Assembly (NCBI RefSeq): GCF_025643335.1
Contig: NZ_CP092489.1
Location: 4,966,581 to 5,030,580, forward strand
Length of the DNA stretch: 64,000 nucleotides
Reading direction: 5' to 3'
From: Endozoicomonas sp. Mp262
GTDB taxonomy: Bacteria; Pseudomonadota; Gammaproteobacteria; Pseudomonadales; Endozoicomonadaceae
The notes beneath the pieces were generated by a model. It was not told the origin of the DNA. It saw nothing but the letters and a program-made list of their open reading frames with translations, and ran no database searches. Positions 18,404 through 26,277 of the stretch are shown here, in pieces. How positions within the stretch are numbered: position 1 is the stretch's first letter; each line of letters starts with the position of its first letter. A program made the position numbers and the translations under genes.

Positions 18404-19675
18404 TTATGCAATTTCAGCTTTGGTTTTGTAAATGACTGAAGGCTTGGTCAAGGTTTCAGGCAATAGCATCCAGGCCACACAGCCCAATGCAAAAAACAGC
18501 GATGGTATCAACAAACCCACTTTCATCCCCAGATCGTCAGCAACAACACCTATGCCATATACAGTGACCATTGATATAATCCGCCCCATATTAAAACAGA
18601 ACCCGGATGAAAGCGCCCGGTACTTAGCCGGAAACATTTCTGTGTAATAAGCTCCCCACACTCCTGAATAGCCCAGCCCAATACCATAAAGAAACGACAT
18701 GGCAAAAAGCAGATAAATATATTCAATGGATAATCCCATATATACAGGAATAATAATGGCGCACAGCATCATTCCCAGAATGTTTTTTTTCCGCCCCACA
18801 CTATCAGCTATAAACCCCCACATGATAAACCCGAGAAAATGGCCAACATTCTGAATCTGCACCATTCGGGACCACTCCTGCACAGTCATCCCTAACCCAT
18901 CCTGCAAATAGATAGGAACAAACTGAGTAAAACCTGAATAACCGGAAAAGTTCATGCCGGAAAGGAAAACAGCTAAAATAGCCACCCAGAAATACTTTCC
19001 CTTTAACATTCCTCCATAACCCAGCTTCTCTTTTTTTACCAAAGCCTGCTCTCTGTTTTTTTGAGCAATAGCGAGGTCAGAGGGAACCAAAAAGTAAACC
19101 AGAACAACACCGATTAATGTGGGAATAATGCCAAACCAGAGCACCATACTCCAATCTGACTCCATAAAAACTTCGGCTACTTTTCCCGCAATAACGCCAG
19201 AAACCGCAAACAAACAGGAAGCAAAGCTGGTGAGCCTGCCGCGATATTTTTGTGGGAACAAGCCTACAATCAAAGATACAGCCGTCCCAAAGACCCCACC
19301 CAGAGCAACGCCTGTTAGAAAGCGAAATACAGCCCATACTGCAAAGGATTCAGGTGCAACAATATGCGCATAGGTAAACAGGGAAAAGCTGACACCCAAT
19401 ACCATCAGGGCTATTTTTCTCCCCCACTTCAGAGCCACTTTTCCGGCAATAATCGTTCCAAATAAAGTCCCAAATGACATCAAGGAAAATAACAAGGCAA
19501 AATTTGAATTAGTAAAATCAAGCTGGGTTGTCATAAAAGGACCCAGCACACTGAGTATATAGAAGTTGTAGCAATAAAAGAGGTAAACCAGAAGAATAGC
19601 TAAATAAGCTGCCATGCGGCGAACAGTAGAAAGATTTTCCCCCAGCTCAATACCTGTATCACATGTATTTGACAT
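18404..19675 (-). CDS. MFS transporter
   Basis: A 423-residue carrier of the major facilitator superfamily with twelve hydrophobic segments. The loop motif GKVALKWGRKIALM between helices 2 and 3 fits the family, as does the later GFIADSVGRKKNI. The open frame extends to 19822, but those extra 49 residues overlap the upstream gene and look non-coding. MSNTCDTGIEL at 19675 gives a normal cytoplasmic N-terminus and an 82-bp gap. It resembles carriers of organic acids or sugars acids (AAHS/sialate-type). The substrate is unknown but is probably the compound acted on by the neighbouring SnoaL-like protein. Confidence 0.85.
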   Translation of the reverse strand: MSNTCDTGIELGENLSTVRRMAAYLAILLVYLFYCYNFYILSVLGPFMTTQLDFTNSNFALLFSLMSFGTLFGTIIAGKVALKWGRKIALMVLGVSFSLFTYAHIVAPESFAVWAVFRFLTGVALGGVFGTAVSLIVGLFPQKYRGRLTSFASCLFAVSGVIAGKVAEVFMESDWSMVLWFGIIPTLIGVVLVYFLVPSDLAIAQKNREQALVKKEKLGYGGMLKGKYFWVAILAVFLSGMNFSGYSGFTQFVPIYLQDGLGMTVQEWSRMVQIQNVGHFLGFIMWGFIADSVGRKKNILGMMLCAIIIPVYMGLSIEYIYLLFAMSFLYGIGLGYSGVWGAYYTEMFPAKYRALSSGFCFNMGRIISMVTVYGIGVVADDLGMKVGLLIPSLFFALGCVAWMLLPETLTKPSVIYKTKAEIA

Positions 19676-19757
19676 CCCGTTTATCCATAAAGTTTTTTCT
19701 GTATACAAACAACAGGCATACCAGCACCATGAGTACCGGTACACCATTGGGTTTGAA

Positions 19758-20945
19758 CTAATCCACCTGTTCCATGCTAAGGCGGTGTCCCTCAATTTGA
19801 CGGAGCACATCCAGTCCATCAAAGGTCAACCATTCTTCGAGAATATTGCCATTACGCACTTTATACTGGCTAACACCCAGGATTTCAGCTTGCCCATGGG
19901 AAGGGGAACCAAAAAATCCTATTCCCTCATGTAATCCCAATACTCGCCAGCGAACAGCAACATCCCAGTCTTTATCACCTGACACTTTATTACAGGTCAC
20001 TCTCTCAACCTGAACCCTGGCATTAGGGAAGGATGCAAAGAAGCTGACCAGCCACCCTTTGATAGCATGAGAGCCTGTTAGATCCTGATTACATACAGTA
20101 TGTAATACGGCATTTTCAGAGTAATAGTCAGTTAGACAGTTAAAGTAACGCGCCCCCCAAACCTTGCTCATCATTTCCTGCATGAACTCGCCAATGGCAA
20201 AAACAGAACTGCCTGAAATTTTGATCTCCGGGATAAATTGGCCATTTCGATTTTCAGATAAACCATAAGAACCCAAAGCAGGTGTCGATTTTGCCATTTT
20301 TCGCGCTACTATATTGGGATCCATACCCAGTTGCCTGACAATATGCAGGTTATCGCGAACAAGCCACTCTTCCACAATCTTATTTTTATAGACCTTGCAA
20401 TCAGCCACCGTTCTGAAAGAAATCGGCTTCCCGGTAGCAGGGCCAAAACTACTATCTCCCAGATTAGTGGCTGTGGAATGAATTCTATGGGAGGAAAAAT
20501 AAGTTGCATCTGGGTCTTCAGACCAAATTACATTTTCAGCAATAAGACGGCGGTCAGGAAAAGCATGAAGCTGCTGCATTGTCCCGGAGATAACCGTGTT
20601 TAAGCCAGCCAGGTGCTGTGTACCCACATGCATAACACAATCATTGTGGTAGGTCTCATAAATAACCCCAATACCTTTTTCTTCCCAGATTTTATGGGTA
20701 ATACGCAAGATGTAATCAACAAAATCCCTGTATTGAGGCTCAAATCCTTCTAACTTTTGCCGAGGCTCGGTAAAACCATCCATTTGGTTATGATCATTAT
20801 GATAAAGCGGAGTCACCTTACCGCTATCGCCAAAAAAAATAACGGGATCGCCTTGATCTAATGATTTACTGGCGCCATTACCTTTTACTTTCGGACTTAT
20901 TGTAATGTCTTTTGTTTTTTGTCCTGTAGCTGCTGTCTCAGTCAT
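19758..20945 (-). CDS. Tandem SnoaL-like (NTF2-fold) protein
   Basis: A 395-residue protein built from two NTF2-fold SnoaL-like domains. The first (about 55-200) has WEEKGIGVIYETYHNDCVMHVG and KIVEEWLVRDN; the second (about 245-385) repeats the pattern with VWGARYFNCLTDYYSENAVLH and NILEEWLTFDGLDVLRQ. Such domains occur in polyketide cyclases, hydratases and isomerases of small hydrophobic substrates. MTETAATGQ at 20945 is chosen because AGGGGAA precedes it; the frame itself extends 25 codons further. It is the first gene of the operon with the MFS carrier and LacI regulator. The reaction is not known. Confidence 0.8.
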   Translation of the reverse strand: MTETAATGQKTKDITISPKVKGNGASKSLDQGDPVIFFGDSGKVTPLYHNDHNQMDGFTEPRQKLEGFEPQYRDFVDYILRITHKIWEEKGIGVIYETYHNDCVMHVGTQHLAGLNTVISGTMQQLHAFPDRRLIAENVIWSEDPDATYFSSHRIHSTATNLGDSSFGPATGKPISFRTVADCKVYKNKIVEEWLVRDNLHIVRQLGMDPNIVARKMAKSTPALGSYGLSENRNGQFIPEIKISGSSVFAIGEFMQEMMSKVWGARYFNCLTDYYSENAVLHTVCNQDLTGSHAIKGWLVSFFASFPNARVQVERVTCNKVSGDKDWDVAVRWRVLGLHEGIGFFGSPSHGQAEILGVSQYKVRNGNILEEWLTFDGLDVLRQIEGHRLSMEQVD

Positions 20946-20978
20946 CACATTCCCCTGTTGAGAAAACCGCACAAATAG

Positions 20979-20992
20979 TGCAATCGATTGCA
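20979..20992. promoter_or_regulatory. LacI-type operator O1
   Basis: Perfect 14-bp palindrome TGCAATCGATTGCA with a central CG, the hallmark of LacI-family operators. It is 33 bp upstream of the SnoaL-like start codon, where it would block transcription or initiation. Confidence 0.75.
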
Positions 20993-21078
20993 CAAATGGC
21001 TTTGTATTATTTCCTATCACTTATCGCAACAGTTACAGGATAAGAGACTGATTTATATCAATATATTAACCCACTTAT

Positions 21079-21092
21079 TGTAATCGATTGCA
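21079..21092. promoter_or_regulatory. LacI-type operator O2
   Basis: TGTAATCGATTGCA, one base different from O1, exactly 100 bp further upstream. Two operators at this distance suit repression by DNA looping by a tetrameric or paired LacI-family regulator, very probably the one encoded at the end of the operon. Confidence 0.7.
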
Positions 21093-21180
21093 CAAATAGA
21101 CTCATCAGCTTCTTAAACATCATCCATATAAATTCAAAAACCACAAAATGTTTGGTAAGCAGGCGTATAGAACAAGTGAT

Positions 21181-21274
21181 CTGACAAGAGTTTTCCGGAC
21201 ACTTTTTTACGCTGTCTCGGCAAGTTCCTGTTCATACTTGAGCGGAGCCAGGTAGCCGTTAGTTGAGTACTTTA
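21181..21274 (-). mobile_element. 3' end remnant of an IS3-family element
   Basis: On the minus strand the sequence reads STNGYLAPLKYEQELAETA and stop, the typical C-terminus of an IS3-family OrfB integrase (NGYLSPxxYE). It is followed by TGTCCGGAAAACTCTTGTCAG, which looks like the element's terminal repeat. The rest of the element is missing. Confidence 0.6.
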
Positions 21275-21279
21275 GCAGC

Positions 21280-21540
21280 ATGACCACGGATGCAAAGCAT
21301 TTTATGCATTCAGTCCGATCTCACTGGTCGGTGGAAAATAACACCTGCACTGGACACTCGACACTGCCTTCAGAGAAGACGAATGCCGCATTAGAAAAGG
21401 GTTCGGCGCAGAGAATATGGCGATATCCCCCAGTCATCATGGCTAAGCTATCAGCTCACCACATTCAGACAGGACTTTTCCCGACTGGCAAAAGAATCCA
21501 TTAAGTTACTACTGAACCATATTCATCATCAGTCGTCTAA
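21280..21540 (+). pseudogene. ISAs1-family transposase fragment, frameshifted
   Basis: TTDAKHFMHSVRSHWSVENN in one frame continues as LHWTLDTAFREDECRIRKGF, then GAENMAI, in another. Together they match the C-terminal block of ISAs1/H-repeat transposases (HWxIENxLHWVLDVxFxED). A frameshift and later stops leave it inactive, and the N-terminal part is absent. It directly abuts the IS3 remnant. Confidence 0.75.
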
Positions 21541-21941
21541 TATTGTGAAATTAATGATATCAACCGAAATAATAACAAGAAAAACCACACGCTAACGCGG
21601 CTATCTATAAAAGCAAATATCACCTTAGCTTATTCTGAACTTACCAAAGGATAATAACATTCCACTACAACAAACCATGGATGTTAATATTTAAGTTGCA
21701 CCAGTGGAGAAGCTAGAAAGCATGCATTTTCCAAGTTGGCGCAGTTTATAAGCCCTCTGATATTTTTACTCCCCTATACAATCTGGTCTACACTTTTCCG
21801 CATATCCAGCATACAGTTTTGATGAACAGCCAAACTTGACTTATTAAAACCGCATGCTGGCTCATCTTCTCCACCTTTCTCCTTATATAGTAATCCTTGA
21901 CCAATCAAAAAGGATTGACGATACGGGGGAGTTCACAAGCC

Positions 21942-22697
21942 ATGAAACCACTTTCTTGTTTTTACTCTTTTTTTTCCAGCGCTCTTCTTTTACTTGGCAC
22001 ATTCCTTATTCCTGATGCAGTCATCGCCAAACAGCTGTCAGCAGCACCCAAGCCTCTCGCTATTTCTTCACAACAGCTAAAAAAAACCATTCCGATAGAA
22101 CAGTTAATCACTCAAACCCGAAAAGGACACGGGGAGATCACCATCCAGTCTGCGCGGCAAACCCATCTTGACCAAAGACAGGTATTTGTTATCGATTTTA
22201 TCGACCTTGGTGGTGAATTGCAGCGAGTTATATATGATGCCATTACCGGCAAGGAGCTGGACCAGGTTCCTATGAAAGATATCCTGCCCATTGAAAAGAT
22301 TATTGTGAAAGTTCTGGATCGTTACAAAAACGCTCAAATCAAAAGCAGTCGCCACAGCCTTCAGGATGGCAATCAGGTGGTGATCATCGACCTTATAGAC
22401 GCAAAGAATAAGCGATGGGTCATCACCGTCGATGCCCATACCGGGATGCTTATCACAGAGTACATGTACAACCTGAAACCGAAGGGCAGGCAGCTGTCTC
22501 TCATACATATTATTGAAAAAGCACGGGAACACCAAAAAGGACTCATAGTCCTCAGAACACGGCAGACCATTTTCAATAATATTCCTGTACGGGAACTGAC
22601 CGTACGGGATCAACATAATGTTCGCCGCAGAATGATATTCAATGCCCAGTCAGGGGAGTTACTCAGTAACAAACCTATCACCGGCTACCATTATTAA
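21942..22697 (+). CDS. Exported protein with three PepSY-like repeats
   Basis: 251 residues from the ATG at 21942, chosen because GGGGGAG precedes it and it gives a proper signal peptide (MKPLSCFYSFFSSALLLL, cleavage near VIAKQ); a longer TTG frame begins at 21897. Three related units of about 60 residues follow, each beginning P/S-I-E-xx-I and ending with a strand and turn such as VIYDAITGKEL, ITVDAHTGMLI and IFNAQSGELL. That is the PepSY repeat pattern, known from inhibitory or sensory domains in the periplasm. No enzyme domain is attached. Function unknown. Confidence 0.8.
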   Translation: MKPLSCFYSFFSSALLLLGTFLIPDAVIAKQLSAAPKPLAISSQQLKKTIPIEQLITQTRKGHGEITIQSARQTHLDQRQVFVIDFIDLGGELQRVIYDAITGKELDQVPMKDILPIEKIIVKVLDRYKNAQIKSSRHSLQDGNQVVIIDLIDAKNKRWVITVDAHTGMLITEYMYNLKPKGRQLSLIHIIEKAREHQKGLIVLRTRQTIFNNIPVRELTVRDQHNVRRRMIFNAQSGELLSNKPITGYHY

Positions 22698-23072
22698 ACA
22701 CAAATAAAAAGGCTTTTTCTATAAACCCGTTGAGAAAGGAGGAATTCCCCTGAACATACGCCAGCCTTTACCAGGCAAGCATATAGCACAACCCAGTCGT
22801 ACTTCCACGTAACATCCACCCCTATATCTGCATCACTCTCTGCGCAAATACAAAATGTATAAGACACTCAGTGATCGAAATACTAACCGGAGGATAAAGA
22901 ATCAGAATAACACCCAATCACATTTATCAACACACTCAAAAGCCCCCCTATCTCAGACATGGACTAAAATAAAACCTTATTTTTAGGGTCGATCATGAAT
23001 TTCAGAACAAAGCATTGACCCGGCTCAACTTATTGTGTTGTTCAGTCTGGCTAAAATGGCAGGGTAATTATT
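22698..23072. other. Intergenic region
   Basis: 375 bp between two plus-strand genes. I see no gene, terminator hairpin with a T-run, or repeat. Confidence 0.45.
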
Positions 23073-24017
23073 ATGCGGGTTGTTATTTCGCTTGGAGACA
23101 GTGCTTTTTTGCAAAAGAGCCAGCCCCTTAAGGTTCATCTATTGCAAAAAAGCATTCAACTGGCGGCCAGTGCCGTTGCCAAAATAGCGGGTATTCATCA
23201 GTCTATTATTTTACATAATAACGGTCCGCAGATAGGCATGCTTACTTTAATGCACAGTTCGAGCGAAGAGCTTAGCTTGAGTTCTGCGGATGTTATCGGT
23301 GCCCAAAGCCGGGGGGTAATCGGTTTATGGCTTGAACAGGAATTACGGAACAGTTTGCCTGACAACACTGTTTGCAGCCTGATCAACCTTACGGCCATTG
23401 ACGCCAATGACCCGGCATTAATGGAACCTACGCTGTACTGTGGCCCTGTGTATACACGAGTACAGGCACAACTTGTGCAAGAGCAGAATCCTGGTTGGAA
23501 ATTGGTGAAAGATGGCCAATACTACCGTCGGCTCATAGCAACTCCAGAGCCGAAAGAGATCATGGAGCTGCCAGTTTTAAAGCAGTTGATAGCCTCTGAC
23601 CGTACAACCGTCATATGCGGTAGCGGTGGAGGTTTACCTGTGTGCAGGAGCGATAGCGGCCAGATTCATGGCATTGAGGCTGCTATCAACCAGGATCAAT
23701 CAGCTGCACTGATAGCAGAAGGTATAGAGGCAGATGCATTATTGCTGCTATCAGCCACTGAAGCGCTAGCTGAACCCGTTGAAACCGCACAGCCCAGATT
23801 AATTAAGGCTGTAACACCGGAAAAACTGGTGGCTGCCGGGTTTACTCACCCTGGCATTAAAGCCAGGATTCGTGCTGCCCGGTATTTTATAAGCAGCACT
23901 GCCGACACCGGTCGCCTATGCGCTATGGGCAGCCTGTTTAATGCCATGGATGTTTTATCAGGAACCTCTGGCACCCGTGTGGCCAACGATGTTCAGGATA
24001 GCATCACTTACTACTAG
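23073..24017 (+). CDS. Carbamate kinase-like protein with altered catalytic motifs
   Basis: 314 residues, the length of carbamate kinase, and clearly of that fold: HNNGPQIGMLTL at 48-59, EPTLYCGPVY at 118-127, DGQYYRRLIATPEP at 147-160, CGSGGGLPV at 182-190 and the C-terminal PGIKARIRAARYF. Several functional motifs differ from the norm. ALGGNAL is SLGDSAF (6-12), VIDKD is INQDQ (205-209), and AGSMGPK is THPGIK (258-263). Carbamate kinase normally makes ATP from carbamoyl phosphate in arginine fermentation, but no arcA or arcB is nearby. It may be inactive or act on another substrate. It precedes the V/A-ATPase operon by 190 bp on the same strand. Confidence 0.8.
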   Translation: MRVVISLGDSAFLQKSQPLKVHLLQKSIQLAASAVAKIAGIHQSIILHNNGPQIGMLTLMHSSSEELSLSSADVIGAQSRGVIGLWLEQELRNSLPDNTVCSLINLTAIDANDPALMEPTLYCGPVYTRVQAQLVQEQNPGWKLVKDGQYYRRLIATPEPKEIMELPVLKQLIASDRTTVICGSGGGLPVCRSDSGQIHGIEAAINQDQSAALIAEGIEADALLLLSATEALAEPVETAQPRLIKAVTPEKLVAAGFTHPGIKARIRAARYFISSTADTGRLCAMGSLFNAMDVLSGTSGTRVANDVQDSITYY

Positions 24018-24206
24018 TACGTATGTAGTAACTATGAGTTTTTTTATGCCAGTGCTCACAGAATCGTCCTATCTGTCAGCCACGCAGTAACAGGCAACGC
24101 CTGTCAATACTTTCAGGGCGTCAGTACTTTTTATTGCCATGAAAAATATGGCTATCAAGGTGCTGACACCATATCAGGAATCCTTTAGTAGTACAGAGGA
24201 GCAGCA

Positions 24207-25586
24207 ATGCCCCAGAGTCTATTGCGATACACCAACATTCTCAGCATTGTTGGTGACCTCATTCGCGTTCATGTACCCGACCTGACCCAGGGCAACGCCC
24301 GGGCCAACTACGGCGACCTGGCCCTGATCGAGCAGAATGGGCAGGCCTACTCCATGGCTCAGATCATCAAGATCGACCGTGAAGAAGTGTCCCTGCAGGT
24401 ATTCGCAGGCACCAAAGGCCTTTCCACCGGTGCGTCTGTGTGCTTTATGGGTGAACCCATGAAAGCCACCTATTCACCGAATATTCTGGGTCGAATCTTC
24501 AACGGTGCCGGTGAGCCTATTGATGGCGGCCCAGCCCTTGAACAGGATCCCAAGGTGGAAATTGATGGGCCTTCCGTCAACCCTGTTCGCCGGGTTCTAG
24601 CTTCCCGTATGGTAAGAACCAACGTTCCTATGATCGATGTGTTCAACACCCTGGTTGAATCCCAGAAGATTCCTATTTTCTCTGTGGCCGGTGAGCCCTA
24701 CAACCGGTTCCTGGCACAGATTGCCATCGAAGCAGAAGCTGACATTGTAGTGTTCGGCGGCATGGGCCTGATCTTCGACGATTACCACTTCTTCAAAACC
24801 GAATTTGAAAAAGCCGGTGTATCTTCCCGTACCGTTATGTTCACCAACCAGGCCTCCGACCCTACGGTTGAACGTCTGCTGACGCCTGACATGGCGCTGG
24901 CTGTTGCTGAACACTTTGCGGTGGAAGAAAGCAAGAAAGTACTGGTTCTGCTCACCGACATGACGTCCTATGCCGACGCCATGAAGGAAATCGGTGTAGC
25001 CATGGACAAGATTCCTGCCAACCGGGGTTATATGGGTGACCTGTACTCCCAGCTGGCCCGTCGTTATGAAAAAGCCTGCGACTACAAGGGTGCTGGCTCC
25101 GTGACCATTCTGGCCGTGACCACCATGCCGGGTAATGACGTGACCCACCCGGTACCTGACAACACCGGCTATATTACTGAAGGCCAGTTCTACCTTCACG
25201 ATGGCCTGCTGGATCCATTCGGTTCCCTTTCCCGTCTGAAGCAAATGGTTCAGGGCAAGGAAACCCGGGATGACCACAGCACCATCATGAACACCATGAT
25301 CCGCTTCTACTCTGACGCCGTAAACGCCCAGCAAAAGCAGGCAATGGCCTTCGAACTGTCCAACTACGACTTGAAAACCATCAAGTTTGGTGACCTGTTC
25401 AAGAAGCGCTTTATGGCTCTTGACGTGGTACTCCCTCTGGAAGAAGCGCTGGATCTGGGCTGGCAAACCATGGCGGAATGCTTTGAGCCTGAAGAAACCC
25501 TGATCAAGCAAAGCCTGCTGGAGAAGTACTGGCCCAACAAGGCACAGGTCGGCGTTCAGGAAGCCGCTGAAACAGCTGAGGCATAA
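24207..25586 (+). CDS. ntpB: V/A-type ATPase subunit B
   Basis: The non-catalytic nucleotide-binding subunit of the V1 head, 459 residues. It is recognised by [73 protein letters not shown] and [15 protein letters not shown]. As expected for B subunits it lacks a standard Walker A. Here it is the first gene of the operon, whereas A normally precedes B. Codon use is more biased (GC-rich third positions) than in the flanking genes, as for highly expressed genes. Confidence 0.95.
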   Translation: MPQSLLRYTNILSIVGDLIRVHVPDLTQGNARANYGDLALIEQNGQAYSMAQIIKIDREEVSLQVFAGTKGLSTGASVCFMGEPMKATYSPNILGRIFNGAGEPIDGGPALEQDPKVEIDGPSVNPVRRVLASRMVRTNVPMIDVFNTLVESQKIPIFSVAGEPYNRFLAQIAIEAEADIVVFGGMGLIFDDYHFFKTEFEKAGVSSRTVMFTNQASDPTVERLLTPDMALAVAEHFAVEESKKVLVLLTDMTSYADAMKEIGVAMDKIPANRGYMGDLYSQLARRYEKACDYKGAGSVTILAVTTMPGNDVTHPVPDNTGYITEGQFYLHDGLLDPFGSLSRLKQMVQGKETRDDHSTIMNTMIRFYSDAVNAQQKQAMAFELSNYDLKTIKFGDLFKKRFMALDVVLPLEEALDLGWQTMAECFEPEETLIKQSLLEKYWPNKAQVGVQEAAETAEA

Positions 25587-25589
25587 ACC

Positions 25590-26204
25590 ATGGCCAAGGT
25601 AGCCCTCAATAAAAGTTCGCTTAACAAAGAGAAGCGCAGCCTTAAGACGTTTAACCGCTATCTGCCGGCACTGGAGCTGAAACGCCAGCAGCTGATGGCT
25701 GAACGAAAGAAGGCAGAAGAGGCACTTGCCGAGACCCGTGAGCACCTGACAAACGTCGAACGTCTGGTACGGGAACAGCTACCCATGCTGGCCCGTGATG
25801 ATGTTTCCATAGAAAATCTGGTGCGCGTAACGGATGTCAGACTGACCAGCGAAAACATCGTTGGAACCAATGTGCCCCTGGTGGAGCATATTGAGATCAG
25901 CCTCACGCCTTACAGCGATCTGGCCAAGCCTCACTGGGTGGATTATCTGGTGGAACTTCTGCAACAGATGGTACGACTGCGAGTCGAGTTACAAGTGCGC
26001 GAACTTCGCCACAGGGAACTCGATAAGGCAACCCGTACCACCTCACAGCGAGTTAACCTATTCTCCAAGGTTCTGATTCCTCAGACCAAGAAGAACATCC
26101 AGAAAATCCAGATCTATATGTCAGACCAGGACCGTGCGGGCGTGATGAACGCCAAGCTGTCGAAAGGCAAGGTTCTGGCTCAGGAAGCCAGGGGTGGACA
26201 GTAA
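25590..26204 (+). CDS. ntpD: V/A-type ATPase subunit D (central stalk)
   Basis: 204 residues with long N- and C-terminal helices forming the rotary shaft coiled coil: SSLNKEKRSLKTFNRYLPALELKRQQLMAERKKAEE at the start, and the C-terminal LREL-type helix ending RVNLFSKVLIPQTKKNIQKIQIYMSDQDRAG. It transmits rotation from the A3B3 head to the membrane ring. It starts three bases after the atpB-type stop codon. A strong hairpin follows it. Confidence 0.93.
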   Translation: MAKVALNKSSLNKEKRSLKTFNRYLPALELKRQQLMAERKKAEEALAETREHLTNVERLVREQLPMLARDDVSIENLVRVTDVRLTSENIVGTNVPLVEHIEISLTPYSDLAKPHWVDYLVELLQQMVRLRVELQVRELRHRELDKATRTTSQRVNLFSKVLIPQTKKNIQKIQIYMSDQDRAGVMNAKLSKGKVLAQEARGGQ

Positions 26205-26213
26205 GCAGAAATC

Positions 26214-26256
26214 AGCCGGCGACACGGGTCAGATACCCTGTGCGATCACCGGCTGA
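26214..26256 (+). promoter_or_regulatory. Two-tier hairpin between subunits D and I
   Basis: The outer stem CAGCCGG / CCGGCTG encloses a second stem CACGGGT / ACCC(T)GTG with one bulged base. No T-run follows, so it is not an obvious terminator. Placed between the soluble-head genes and the membrane genes, it could pause ribosomes or protect the upstream mRNA and so adjust subunit ratios. Confidence 0.55.
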
Positions 26257-26277
26257 CAACTGATAACTGAAATTAAT

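Larger units (their letters stand above)
21093..21941. other. Non-coding stretch with insertion-sequence debris
   Basis: About 850 bp without an intact gene. It holds the end of an IS3-type element and a broken ISAs1-type transposase (listed separately). From about 21600 to the next gene I see nothing recognisable. Confidence 0.6.

Noticed and set aside
24597..25745. 382-codon minus-strand frame opposite ATPase subunit B
   Set aside because: An antisense shadow caused by strong codon bias in the ATPase operon. No recognisable protein.
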